A DNA stretch of 64,000 bases from Citrobacter freundii. GTDB lineage: Bacteria; Bacteroidota; Bacteroidia; Chitinophagales; Chitinophagaceae. The notes beneath the pieces are model-generated. The model was not told the origin of the DNA. It searched no databases and worked only from the letters and a program-made list of their open reading frames with translations. Below, one piece after another: positions 8,969 to 17,156 of the stretch (position 1 is its first letter; each line of letters opens with the position of its first letter). The stretch spans positions 34,693-98,692 of the forward strand of contig QFQQ01000015.1 of the NCBI GenBank assembly GCA_003243445.1. The letters are read 5' to 3'. Made by a program: the position numbers and the translations under genes.

Positions 8969-9592
8969 ATGAAAAAAAGGATTGTTATTATCGAAGATAA
9001 TTCCCGGATCAGGGAAGGCTTTGCAGCGCTGATAAGCACTTCGCCGGATTATGAGATAGCCGGTCAGTACGGAAGCTGCAAACCGGCGCTCGATAAGCTG
9101 GAAGCCGATTCCCCGGACCTTGTACTGATGGATATCGATCTTCCGGGCATGAACGGGATCGAGGGAACGTTTCATATAAAGAAGGCAAGGCCAGACTGCA
9201 TTGTATTGATCATTACTGTGCTGGAGGACAGCGAAAAAGTATTTCAGTCCTTATGCGCAGGAGCCGGCGGTTATATTATCAAGAATTCTGAAACGGATTC
9301 AGTGTTGCAGATCATTGCGGAAGCTTTTTCGGGAGGTGCTCCCATGACATTGCATATTGCGCGAATGGTCGTGCAGTCTTTTGCAAGACCACAGAATTCT
9401 CCATTATCCAACAGGGAGCAGGAAGTGCTGAAAGGGATTGCGGCAGGAAAAACGTATTCTAAAATTGCCCTGGATCTTTTCATCAGTAAAGAGACCGTAC
9501 GAAGCCATATCAAGAATATCTATCAGAAACTTGCGGTAAATAGCAAGGCCGGGGCGCTGAAAGTGGCAGGGGATAACAAATGGCTCACGTGA
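8969..9592 (+). CDS. NarL/FixJ-family response regulator
   Basis: A 207-residue protein. The receiver domain occupies residues 1-120 with acidic residues IIEDN, phosphorylation site Asp55 in LVLMDIDLPG and a Lys in YIIKNSE. The C-terminal LuxR-type HTH (about 143-205) carries LSNREQEVLKGIAAGKTYSK and the recognition helix KETVRSHIKNIYQKL. It is a DNA-binding transcription factor switched by the kinase encoded one base upstream. Targets are not known; the ABC exporter about 200 bp downstream is a candidate by position only. Confidence 0.92.
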   Translation: MKKRIVIIEDNSRIREGFAALISTSPDYEIAGQYGSCKPALDKLEADSPDLVLMDIDLPGMNGIEGTFHIKKARPDCIVLIITVLEDSEKVFQSLCAGAGGYIIKNSETDSVLQIIAEAFSGGAPMTLHIARMVVQSFARPQNSPLSNREQEVLKGIAAGKTYSKIALDLFISKETVRSHIKNIYQKLAVNSKAGALKVAGDNKWLT

Positions 9593-9789
9593 GCAAGGAC
9601 CCGGCAAATGAAAAAGGTGGTGATCGGCTCATGATCTGCACGCATCGGAAGAAGATTTTTAAAGCCGGTATTCTCAAATAAAAGGAAGAAGCGTCTGAGT
9701 GCGGCATCCGGTGGTGTAAATCTAATGTTACCCGGAACAGGCCGTTAAATCAATGATACAAATACGTATTATTGAGTCACAATTGTTTT

Positions 9790-12069
9790 ATGATGAATAA
9801 TCCAGGCGCGGCTAAGAAAAATGTATGGCTGAATATCCTGAGACTGGTGCAGCCGTATAAGAAAAAACTGCTTACCATATTCACGATCAGTATGCTTGCA
9901 ACCGGGGTTTCCTTGCTCGAACCGCTTATATACCGGGAAGCAGTGAATGATATTGCGGGACTTTTTGTCAAACAGGCAAAAGATGATGCAAGGGCACAGG
10001 CAGGAGAAGATGTGCAGGAAGATGAAGGCCCATCGTTTCCTTTATTGGACAGGTTGACGGGTTACCAGGATTCATCTGTTCTGAAACACGATTCAACTTA
10101 TTACACATACGATACGGTCAATTACCTTAAAGATACTGTAATCATCCAAACGCTTAAGCCGGGAATACATGGAAAACATCACCGGCAAAAGATCGTTACA
10201 CTTAAACACAGGGAAAAGCTTCATGAAGCTAAGATTGTAAAGGAGCCGCACACTAAGACCTACGTGGCTCCGCGGACTCCTGGCCAGGCATTCCAGACCT
10301 TGCTGCTGGCCGTCCTTATCCTGTTCCTGATCAATATTGCGGGGCTTATATGCTGGCTTATTGGTGAAAATATGAATGTGCGGCTTTCCTGTAATATCGA
10401 GCGGAATTTTATCCGGAGAACATTCGGGCATGTTCTTAAACTGCCGTTGACATTTTTTACGAAACGTTCTACTGCCGCTCTTCAAAAGCAAATTGATCAG
10501 AGCGAAGAAATTTCAGGTACCGTCAGCTTTTTTACCAAAGATATATTCCCGGAGATCGTCAGTCTTATTGGGATCATTGCTATTATGTTTTGGCAAAACT
10601 GGGTACTGGCATTGCTGGCCTTGTCCATCATTCCATTTTATCTGTGGTTAACAGTAAGGTCTACGCGCAGGCTGGAGAAAGGGCTTACTGGTTATTATGA
10701 GAAATGGGAAGATGTTTCGTCGAGGATGCAGGATGCCCTCGTGGGCATTAAGACGGTCAAGTTGTCCGGTGCTGAAGACCGCGAGATGGCTCTACTGGAT
10801 CGTCAGGCCGGGGCTGCTTATGCCGACTATATGGGCCGGTCCTTCATGTCCAATAAATACACTTTCCTGCAGATACTGCTGACATATGTTTCTATGTCGC
10901 TCGTACTTACTTATGGCGGATATCTTGCATTAAGGCATCAACTTACGCCGGGAGATGTGGTGATGTTCGTATCTTATCTTGATATGTTGTATTCCCCCAT
11001 TGATAATCTTGCGGAGATCTGGTCGGAGATGCAGCAAAACGTGACCTCAGTTTCCCGTGCGTTCAGGCTACTGGACACAGCAGCGCCGGTTCAGCATGGA
11101 GAGGACCTTGCGTTGAGCAGGGGAGAGATCGAATTCAAAGAGGTTCATTTTAGTTACAATAACGATCGGGAAGTATTGAAAGGACTGTCTTTCACCGCAA
11201 GCCCCGGTGCAGTGACCGCACTGGTCGGTTCATCTGGTGCCGGAAAGACGACCACCGTCGATCTTATGCTGAAGCTATTTCAACCGCAAAGCGGACAGGT
11301 ATTGATCGACGGACAGGATATTGCACTGATAGATGAATCTTCTATCCGGCGGAGTATCGGGATGGTCACCGCTGACGGTGCTATATTCCGGGGAACACTG
11401 GCTGACAATATCCGTTATAAAAGACCGGATGCCCCGATGGCGGAGGTTGAAGCAGCGGCTATCGCGGCTGGTATGCAAAACACCCTGCAACGTTTGCCGA
11501 AGGGACTTCAGACGGAAGTCGGCGAAGGAGGTTTTGGTCTCTCCATGGGAGAACGGCAACGGGTGCAGATAGCCCGGGTGATCGTGGATAAGCCAAGGAT
11601 ACTTATCCTGGATGAAGCTACGGCAAACCTTGACTATGCTACGGAGGCGGAGGTGAAGAAGACCATAGATAAGCTTAGGAAAGAAAATACCGTGATCATT
11701 ATAGCGCATCGTTACTCAACAGTGAAAGATGCCGATCATGTCATAGTGTTGGATGGCGGTCAGATACTGGAAGAAGGCACTCCGGCTGAACTGGTTGAGC
11801 AGGGTGGATGGTTCGCTTCATTTGCCAACGCAGGAGAAGAGACTGAAGCCGAAGGAGAATACGACGAAGCAGCAGACGAAGAGGTTGAAGATGCCGTAGA
11901 AGAAGATGATGGGGATGAAAATGATGATGACGAGGTTGAGGAAGAGGAAGAATATCAAGAAGATGAAGATGAAGATGAAGAAGAAGAAGAAGAAGAAGAA
12001 GAAGAAGAAGAAGAAGAAGAAGATGATGATGATGATAGTGATAATGACGACGTGGATGCTGAAAGATAA
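9790..12069 (+). CDS. ABC exporter half-transporter with polyacidic C-terminal tail
   Basis: Start chosen at ATG 9790 (a second ATG follows directly; a TTG lies six codons upstream). 759 residues: TM1 at about 20-45, then a roughly 110-residue polar loop unusual for type IV exporters, then the remaining membrane helices and an NBD. The NBD has Walker A GSSGAGKTTT, Walker B RILILDEAT with the catalytic Glu, and an H-loop IIAHRYS. The Q-loop reads GMVTADGAIF (Ala where Gln is usual) and the signature reads LSMGERQR rather than LSGGQ. The last 78 or so residues are almost all Glu and Asp, encoded partly by 15 GAA followed by 5 GAT codons. Substrate unknown; presumably a homodimer. Confidence 0.85.
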   Translation: MMNNPGAAKKNVWLNILRLVQPYKKKLLTIFTISMLATGVSLLEPLIYREAVNDIAGLFVKQAKDDARAQAGEDVQEDEGPSFPLLDRLTGYQDSSVLKHDSTYYTYDTVNYLKDTVIIQTLKPGIHGKHHRQKIVTLKHREKLHEAKIVKEPHTKTYVAPRTPGQAFQTLLLAVLILFLINIAGLICWLIGENMNVRLSCNIERNFIRRTFGHVLKLPLTFFTKRSTAALQKQIDQSEEISGTVSFFTKDIFPEIVSLIGIIAIMFWQNWVLALLALSIIPFYLWLTVRSTRRLEKGLTGYYEKWEDVSSRMQDALVGIKTVKLSGAEDREMALLDRQAGAAYADYMGRSFMSNKYTFLQILLTYVSMSLVLTYGGYLALRHQLTPGDVVMFVSYLDMLYSPIDNLAEIWSEMQQNVTSVSRAFRLLDTAAPVQHGEDLALSRGEIEFKEVHFSYNNDREVLKGLSFTASPGAVTALVGSSGAGKTTTVDLMLKLFQPQSGQVLIDGQDIALIDESSIRRSIGMVTADGAIFRGTLADNIRYKRPDAPMAEVEAAAIAAGMQNTLQRLPKGLQTEVGEGGFGLSMGERQRVQIARVIVDKPRILILDEATANLDYATEAEVKKTIDKLRKENTVIIIAHRYSTVKDADHVIVLDGGQILEEGTPAELVEQGGWFASFANAGEETEAEGEYDEAADEEVEDAVEEDDGDENDDDEVEEEEEYQEDEDEDEEEEEEEEEEEEEEEDDDDDSDNDDVDAER
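11977..12036 (+). repeat. In-frame trinucleotide tract (GAA)15(GAT)5
   Basis: Fifteen uninterrupted GAA codons (11977-12021) followed by five GAT codons, within the ABC exporter tail. Replication slippage here would change the length of the acidic tail by whole residues without breaking the frame. Neighbouring codons are also mostly GAA, GAG and GAT. Confidence 0.95.
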
Positions 12070-12138
12070 CGGGCAAAGATTTCATCGCGTGAGTAAACCA
12101 CCCGCGCATGCCTGGTCATTGCGGACAGATCAGAAGGC

Positions 12139-12315
12139 GCTAACCTGCCCAACTTGCCAGTTATACTCTTACAGTTATGACCTGATGAACGAAACAATCT
12201 ATAAAAGGACAAAAAGTAATTAATAAGATGAAGGGCTTTCCGCCGGAAAAGCGTAGATCCGCCATCATGCATTGAACGCTTACAAAGCTATAGCCAGCAA
12301 GTTGGGTTAACTAAA
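12139..12315. repeat. Family 2 TIR element, degenerate copy
   Basis: Left end CTAACCTGCCCAACTTGCCA and right end AGCAAGTTGGGTTAACTAAA are inverted complements and match the ends of the copies at 43938, 52382 and 58806. The interior has diverged and lacks the GTTCGATGGCCGATG core. It fills the gap between the ABC exporter and the TPR gene, ending 15 bp before the TPR start, so it lies in that gene's leader or promoter region. Confidence 0.7.
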
Positions 12316-12330
12316 ATGATTTGAATAATT

Positions 12331-13086
12331 ATGGGTACAAAAGCATTTTTCAAGGAAAAACTCTGGCCCTTTCTTGCAGGGTTGGGAAGTGCCGGTATTA
12401 TGGTGCTTGCATTTTTTATTCCGTCATTACAGGACCAATGGGACAGGTATCAATCCCGGAAGATCATCGACCAATATGAAATGCTTGGCAACGATTTCTA
12501 CACGGAAGAGCGATATGATCTGGCAGAACAAGCCTATCAAAAAGCATTTGAATTATCAGAAAGCCGGCGGCTTGACCTGGATGTAAAAAGGCTGCAGGCT
12601 AAGGTCAACCGCATCAACATTGACCCCAAATGGGGTGGTACAATGCCGGAGGACCTGGAGGAGATCGACTTTCAGTATTTACTGCATTTGTTAAAGGGAA
12701 AAGAACAGGAGCAGGAACGCGTATCGACGCTGAACAGTTATGGGATCTTTCTTGCCGGGTCTCATAAAATGGCCCAGGCGGAACAATCTTTTAAAGAAGC
12801 GGTCCGGACAGATTCCAGCGATGTACTGGCATACATCAACCTTGGCAATTTATATGACCAGGAAAAGAAAAAAGACCTCGCCCTGCAATACTATCAAAAA
12901 GCCATCGGCATAGATAGCCTGAATGCCAGAGCTCGTTACAACCTGGGACTTTTATACATGGAAAAGGAGCAATGGCTGCTTGCCCGGCAGCAAATGGAGA
13001 AAGTAATTCAGGCTGACAGCTCCGATAATGATGCAAAAGCACAGTACCAGATCATTCAACATGAAATACAGGTATCAGGGCATTGA
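12331..13086 (+). CDS. Membrane-anchored TPR protein
   Basis: A 251-residue protein. One N-terminal membrane helix (residues 14-32, FLAGLGSAGIMVLAFF) is followed by tetratricopeptide repeats. The clearest are residues 51-80 (ERYDLAEQAYQKAFELS), then KMAQAEQSFKEAVRTDSS, LAYINLGNLYDQEKKKDLAL with QYYQKAIGIDSLNARA, and LLYMEKEQWLLARQQMEKVI. TPR domains hold protein partners; this one would face the periplasm or cytoplasm depending on helix orientation, which I cannot settle. It lies on the same strand as the ABC exporter but is separated from it by a repeat element, so co-regulation is not certain. Confidence 0.78.
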   Translation: MGTKAFFKEKLWPFLAGLGSAGIMVLAFFIPSLQDQWDRYQSRKIIDQYEMLGNDFYTEERYDLAEQAYQKAFELSESRRLDLDVKRLQAKVNRINIDPKWGGTMPEDLEEIDFQYLLHLLKGKEQEQERVSTLNSYGIFLAGSHKMAQAEQSFKEAVRTDSSDVLAYINLGNLYDQEKKKDLALQYYQKAIGIDSLNARARYNLGLLYMEKEQWLLARQQMEKVIQADSSDNDAKAQYQIIQHEIQVSGH

Positions 13087-13100
13087 GGCCGCGAACAATT

Positions 13101-13115
13101 CCGTTAAGTTAACGG
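13101..13115. other. 15-bp perfect palindrome after the TPR gene
   Basis: CCGTTAAGTTAACGG is a perfect inverted repeat with a one-base centre, 15 bp beyond the TPR stop. It is too short and lacks the U-tract for a confident terminator. Confidence 0.3.
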
Positions 13116-13296
13116 TACAGGCCATACATGGAACTCTCCGCCCGGATCAGGTCAGGAACAGCCGGGCAAATTTCAGGTAGCATCGAAGTTAATGCAAACC
13201 AGAATCGCGCACCCAGGATGCAGCATATCGCAGCTTAAAGTAAAACCGATACCAGAATCTGTTGACAGGCCACGCCGGGAATACTTCTATGACTGA

Positions 13297-13749
13297 TCAT
13301 CCGGTAGGCACGGTCAGCAATGGGGTACTGGCATGTTTCAGCACATGCACAGCAACGTCCGGAAGAAAAACATTCTCTATACCGTGATGCCGGTGAGTTC
13401 CCATAACGATCAGGTCTGCCTGTTGCTCAGTTGCGAATTCAACAATTGCTTCAGCGGAATCTCCCTGCCTGAGTGCTGTTTTTACCAGCGGGTCATTGAT
13501 TTTCCTCTGCAGGTTATCCAGAAAAGCACTGGCTCCTTTTTCAATATCGTTTATCAGTTCTGCCGTAGCCTCGGAGTATGCACCTTCAAAGCCTGTTAAA
13601 GGAGAATAATCTGCCGCATAATAAGCGGCCTCATTTATGACATGGAGCAAGATGATTTCAGCATTCAGCTTTTGAGCGATCTCATATCCCACGCTGATTA
13701 CTTTGTCTGCTGACTTATTCTGGTCGATTGCTATAATTATCTTTTTCAT
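13297..13749 (-). CDS. Universal stress protein (UspA family)
   Basis: Start placed at the ATG giving MKKIIIAIDQNKSADK; the open frame extends 76 codons upstream into the next gene but has no family similarity there. The 150-residue product has the Usp fold pattern: beta-1 IIIAID, beta-2 EIILLHVINEA, a central variable loop and ADLIVMGTHRHHG. The ATP-binding Gly/Ser loop of UspFG-type proteins (G-x2-G-x9-GS) is not conserved here (GIENVFLPDVA), so it probably does not bind ATP in the usual way. It is separated by 25 bp from the W/Y-rich secreted-protein gene on the same strand and may be co-transcribed with it. Confidence 0.85.
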   Translation of the reverse strand: MKKIIIAIDQNKSADKVISVGYEIAQKLNAEIILLHVINEAAYYAADYSPLTGFEGAYSEATAELINDIEKGASAFLDNLQRKINDPLVKTALRQGDSAEAIVEFATEQQADLIVMGTHRHHGIENVFLPDVAVHVLKHASTPLLTVPTG

Positions 13750-13774
13750 GTTGTTTGCTATTAGGGACGTTATG

Positions 13775-14695
13775 TCAGATCCTTGGGCCTCTTTTCCCGC
13801 CTCTGACCGGCATCTGTTCGGGAAAACGGTGCATGGGCATCCGTTCAATGTTTTGTTGTTGCTGCTCGCGACCGGTATTGAAGTGGTCGTTGTCAACTTT
13901 TGGCGGCGCAGGCTCGTTTCGATCGAGGCGCCTGAACTCTTTTGGATGCGGGTGGTCGATCGGAGGGCGGTATACACCTATTTCGGTGTCTTTATGGCTC
14001 ACTGCCGCCGGGGATTTGACCTCCCGTATTTTGACAGCATCAATATGTTTACCGGTAAATTTCTGGACTTCCTCCACCTGTGGACCCCGTGAATAATACT
14101 GGTTGTGAACTTTTGTGGAGTTGAAATTATTAATGATGTTGATCCTGTTGATATTTACATTGACCACATTTCTCTCCACCATGTGGGAGTACACATCCCG
14201 GTCGTAAATATAATTCCTGTTACAAACATTCCAGTAAAACGCGGCTGGACGCCAGTGTTCAAATGAAAGGCCAACATATACTTCGGGCATCAGTGGCGCC
14301 CATGCATAATACTCATCAAAACTGCCCCAGGTGACCCATGCCGGGGACCACTCATAACCCGGGATCCACAACCATCCATAGAGGTCATCGTATATCCATC
14401 GTCCATAATGGAAGGTTGCCCAGCCCCAGTCGTAACCGGAATCCCAGAGCCAACCGTCAGTCGTATACCGCCAATGGCCATTCGTGAGATAGGGGCGGAA
14501 CTCTCCGTCAATTTTAGGATGCCAGACATGACCGTAATTGGGATAGTCGATCCAGGTCCCATACGGAGTAAGTCCGTCATAGAAATTCTGATAAGAAATG
14601 CTGGCCGCAACAGTCTGTGATCTTGTCTTTCCCGGTACAAGCATTAACGCCAGCACAATGTTCAACACGAGCACTATTCTGAAGATCTTTTTCAT
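13775..14695 (-). CDS. Secreted W/Y-rich repeat protein (DUF6600-like)
   Basis: A 306-residue protein with a signal peptide (MKKIFRIVLVLNIVLALML, cleavage near RSQT). Residues 35-160 are built of W/Y/G-rich repeats such as YGTWIDYPNYGHVWHP, GHWRYTTDGWLWDSGYDWGW and YGWLWIPGYEWSPAWVTWGS, the pattern of DUF6600-type proteins. The remainder is Asn/Val-rich and then low-complexity, charged and Gln/Pro-rich (QQQQNIER). Such proteins are exported and of unknown function; the aromatic pattern suggests a cell-envelope structural or binding role. It precedes the universal stress gene on the same strand and diverges from the metal transporter. Confidence 0.75.
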   Translation of the reverse strand: MKKIFRIVLVLNIVLALMLVPGKTRSQTVAASISYQNFYDGLTPYGTWIDYPNYGHVWHPKIDGEFRPYLTNGHWRYTTDGWLWDSGYDWGWATFHYGRWIYDDLYGWLWIPGYEWSPAWVTWGSFDEYYAWAPLMPEVYVGLSFEHWRPAAFYWNVCNRNYIYDRDVYSHMVERNVVNVNINRINIINNFNSTKVHNQYYSRGPQVEEVQKFTGKHIDAVKIREVKSPAAVSHKDTEIGVYRPPIDHPHPKEFRRLDRNEPAPPKVDNDHFNTGREQQQQNIERMPMHRFPEQMPVRGGKRGPRI

Positions 14696-15012
14696 GGCAT
14701 CAAGTTTTTGAATTGGTCAATTATTTTTCAACTGCGGGTATTCCGCAATGAAGGTAACCTGATGAAAACGGTCACGCCGTTCCAAAAAGACGAATCGGTC
14801 ATACCCGTCGGTGGCCGGGCAAAATCCAGCTTTTACAATTTTCTAAGCATGGATCATACATCATTGCCTGCCTGTTCATGGCCATATTCTGTGTAGAGCA
14901 TGATCCTGGCCCTTTATTCCTACGTCAACCTAAGACGGATATGCATTATATTTAGATCTGGATGATAGTTCGTAATATAAAAACGTATCAGAGAATTTAA
15001 CTTGTCGGCTTT
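14696..15012. other. Divergent intergenic region, no gene seen
   Basis: A 317-bp gap between the W/Y-rich protein gene (minus) and the Nramp-like gene (plus). A 62-codon open frame inside (14708-14896) has no signal, no family similarity and poor composition, so I do not call it. Promoters for both genes must lie here, but I could not identify a confident consensus. Confidence 0.5.
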
Positions 15013-16281
15013 ATGCAAAAGGGGCGTTATCACTGGTTATTAAGGTCAGTTCGTTCATGGAAAAAATTAGGGCCGGGGTTGGTGACAGGTGCAAGCGATG
15101 ATGATCCATCAGGTATTGCCACTTATTCCCAGGCCGGAGCAGCATTTGGTCTGAGTACACTATGGACGGCATTACTGACATTTCCACTGATGGCGGGCAT
15201 CCAGGAAATGTGTGCCCGTATTGGACTTGCTACAACAAAGGGGCTGACAGGCACCCTGAAGAATAATTATCCGAAAGCAGTATTATACCTCATGCTGCTA
15301 TTTAGCTTTCCCGCTATCGTGCTGAATATCGGTGCGGACATTGCCGGCATGGGAGCCGTAGGTAACCTTCTCTTCCCCAACATTCACCCTCATTTCTTTT
15401 GTGTTGTATTAACGCTTATTATCCTCATCTCAATTCTCTATTTTCCGTATCAGCGGATTGCCGCTATACTGAAATACCTGTGCGTGGCATTGTTTCTCTA
15501 TTTCATCGTCCCGTTTCTGGAAAAGCAAAACTGGGGAGCGATCTTAAAATCGACATTTATCCCACATATACAGTTTAACAAGGATTTTATGTCGATACTG
15601 GTAGCGATCCTGGGCACCACAATTTCTCCCTATCTTTTTTTCTGGCAGGCGACAATGGAAGTGGAGAGTATAAAACGTCATCAACATTTTGTGTTGAATA
15701 AAAGAGTAATGAAGGAAATGCGGATGGATGTTGATTTTGGAATGTTGTTTTCTAACCTGGTAATGTGGTTTGTGATTCTTACAACCGGTACCGTCCTGTT
15801 CAATGGAGGCATTCATCAGATAGACACGGTTGAACAGGCCGCCAGTGCCTTAAAGCCGCTGGCCGGCGAATCCGCCTATTTGCTATTTGCCGTGGGAGTG
15901 ATCGGCACCGGCCTGCTGGCAATTCCTGTTTTAAGCGGATCGCTTTCTTATATGTTCTGTGAGGCTTTTGGATGGAAGGAAGGACTTGACAGGAAATTCA
16001 ATGAAGCCCGGCCATTCTATATCATTATTGCAATTTCGCTCATATTGGGATTGTCACTGGATTATATCGGGATCAGCCCGGTGCAGGCACTCATCTACTC
16101 CGCGATCTTATATGGATTGACAGCACCCGTACTGATCGCCATTATTCTTCATATCGCTAATAACAAAAACGTGATGGGTAAATACACAAACAACCGGAGG
16201 TCCAATGTACTTGGGTTTGTGACCCTCATCCTGATGACGATAGCGGCGGTAGCAATGCTTTATCTTCAATTTTTTGATTGA
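15013..16281 (+). CDS. Nramp-related divalent metal transporter
   Basis: A 422-residue protein with about eleven membrane helices. TM1 carries GASDDDPSGIATYSQ, the bacterial variant of the Nramp DPGN motif. TM6 reads TTISPYLFFWQ where canonical Nramps have MPH; the Met that selects Mn/Fe over Mg/Ca is therefore missing. This places it with Nramp-related transporters, some of which move Mg2+ or other ions, rather than with MntH proper. It carries ions across the inner membrane. It is a single gene reading away from the envelope/stress cluster. Start ATG chosen as the first of the frame. Confidence 0.85.
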   Translation: MQKGRYHWLLRSVRSWKKLGPGLVTGASDDDPSGIATYSQAGAAFGLSTLWTALLTFPLMAGIQEMCARIGLATTKGLTGTLKNNYPKAVLYLMLLFSFPAIVLNIGADIAGMGAVGNLLFPNIHPHFFCVVLTLIILISILYFPYQRIAAILKYLCVALFLYFIVPFLEKQNWGAILKSTFIPHIQFNKDFMSILVAILGTTISPYLFFWQATMEVESIKRHQHFVLNKRVMKEMRMDVDFGMLFSNLVMWFVILTTGTVLFNGGIHQIDTVEQAASALKPLAGESAYLLFAVGVIGTGLLAIPVLSGSLSYMFCEAFGWKEGLDRKFNEARPFYIIIAISLILGLSLDYIGISPVQALIYSAILYGLTAPVLIAIILHIANNKNVMGKYTNNRRSNVLGFVTLILMTIAAVAMLYLQFFD

Positions 16282-16460
16282 CACAACCCGTCCTGATCAA
16301 TTCAACTTGCCGTTACCCTGCAGCTTTCGTTTAATGAACTATGTACGCCCGTTAAACACAAAGTCTTTCATTGTATCATTTTTTATCTTTTTATATGATT
16401 ATTCCGCACCAGACTTTAAAATCGGCCATCAACCGGTCATAAAGCTAATTGGCCGTGACC

Positions 16461-16859
16461 TCATTTATTGTCCGGGGTCTCTTCGTCCGTCAATAATTGC
16501 TTAAGCAGGCGAATATATTCTGTCAATTCCCTGAACTTTTGCTCGGTCTCTTTTGTGTTTTCCTGCAATGAAGTTTGCCGGATATGGATGATCTTGTCTT
16601 CAGCCATATTCAACACACTCAGGGCGTGTTTGATCTTTCTTCGGATGACAAGATCATCTTTGTGATGTGTTTCATAACTGGAGAAATTGTTTACGCCTAT
16701 ACCTATAAAAACGGATGCAAACCCCGAAATAGCTATTTCCATTGCGTTATCATTGGTGAGAAAGGTAAGAAAGATGATAGCAGTGCCCATCAGGATAAAT
16801 AGATAGACATGAGGCCTGGAAAATGACCGCCAGAATTTATCAAAATGTTCCTTGATCAT
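16461..16859 (-). CDS. Small two-helix membrane protein, unknown function
   Basis: Start set at the ATG giving MIKEHFDKFWRSFSRP; a further ATG 24 codons upstream would add a weak leader. The 132-residue product has two adjacent membrane helices (about residues 18-36 and 43-60), then a charged, helical cytoplasmic tail of about 65 residues (EDKIIHIRQTSLQENTKETE) likely to form a coiled coil. No family recognised. It converges on the metal transporter gene. Confidence 0.6.
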   Translation of the reverse strand: MIKEHFDKFWRSFSRPHVYLFILMGTAIIFLTFLTNDNAMEIAISGFASVFIGIGVNNFSSYETHHKDDLVIRRKIKHALSVLNMAEDKIIHIRQTSLQENTKETEQKFRELTEYIRLLKQLLTDEETPDNK

Positions 16860-17156
16860 ATACAAGTGTTTTAAAAAAGGAAGTGATCTGGTGCTGACTG
16901 TTTGTACGAAAGGCAAGCAACCTGAATCCACCCGGCAAAGGCATTACCCTGTTTGCAGGGAACAGTGTTATATATACTGCTTTCATAGACGATTTTTTGG
17001 GACAGGCTTTATACAGGAGAGTGTTTTCCCTCCTTGTATAAAAATAGCACAGTTCTATCGGCGCAGCCCGTCTTTATCGTTCAATGTACCTGATGCCGGG
17101 TGGAGAAGGCAAAAACGGTCTTTTTCAACCAATATTTAGTGGATGAAGCTCTTTCA
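16860..17156. other. Intergenic, nothing recognised
   Basis: 297 bp between the small membrane protein (start side) and the stop of the Tiki/ChaN-like gene, both on the minus strand. No repeat, RNA gene or credible open frame was seen. Confidence 0.4.

Noticed and set aside
11741..12272. Long reverse and +2 frames rich in poly-Leu/His, poly-Ser and poly-Lys
   Set aside because: They are shadows of the (GAA)n/(GAT)n acidic tail of the ABC exporter in other frames.
13750..13977. N-terminal extension of the universal stress protein
   Set aside because: It overlaps the W/Y-rich protein gene and the UspA fold starts at MKKIIIAID.
14708..14896. 62-codon frame upstream of the metal transporter
   Set aside because: No similarity, no signal and no clear ribosome site; most likely chance.
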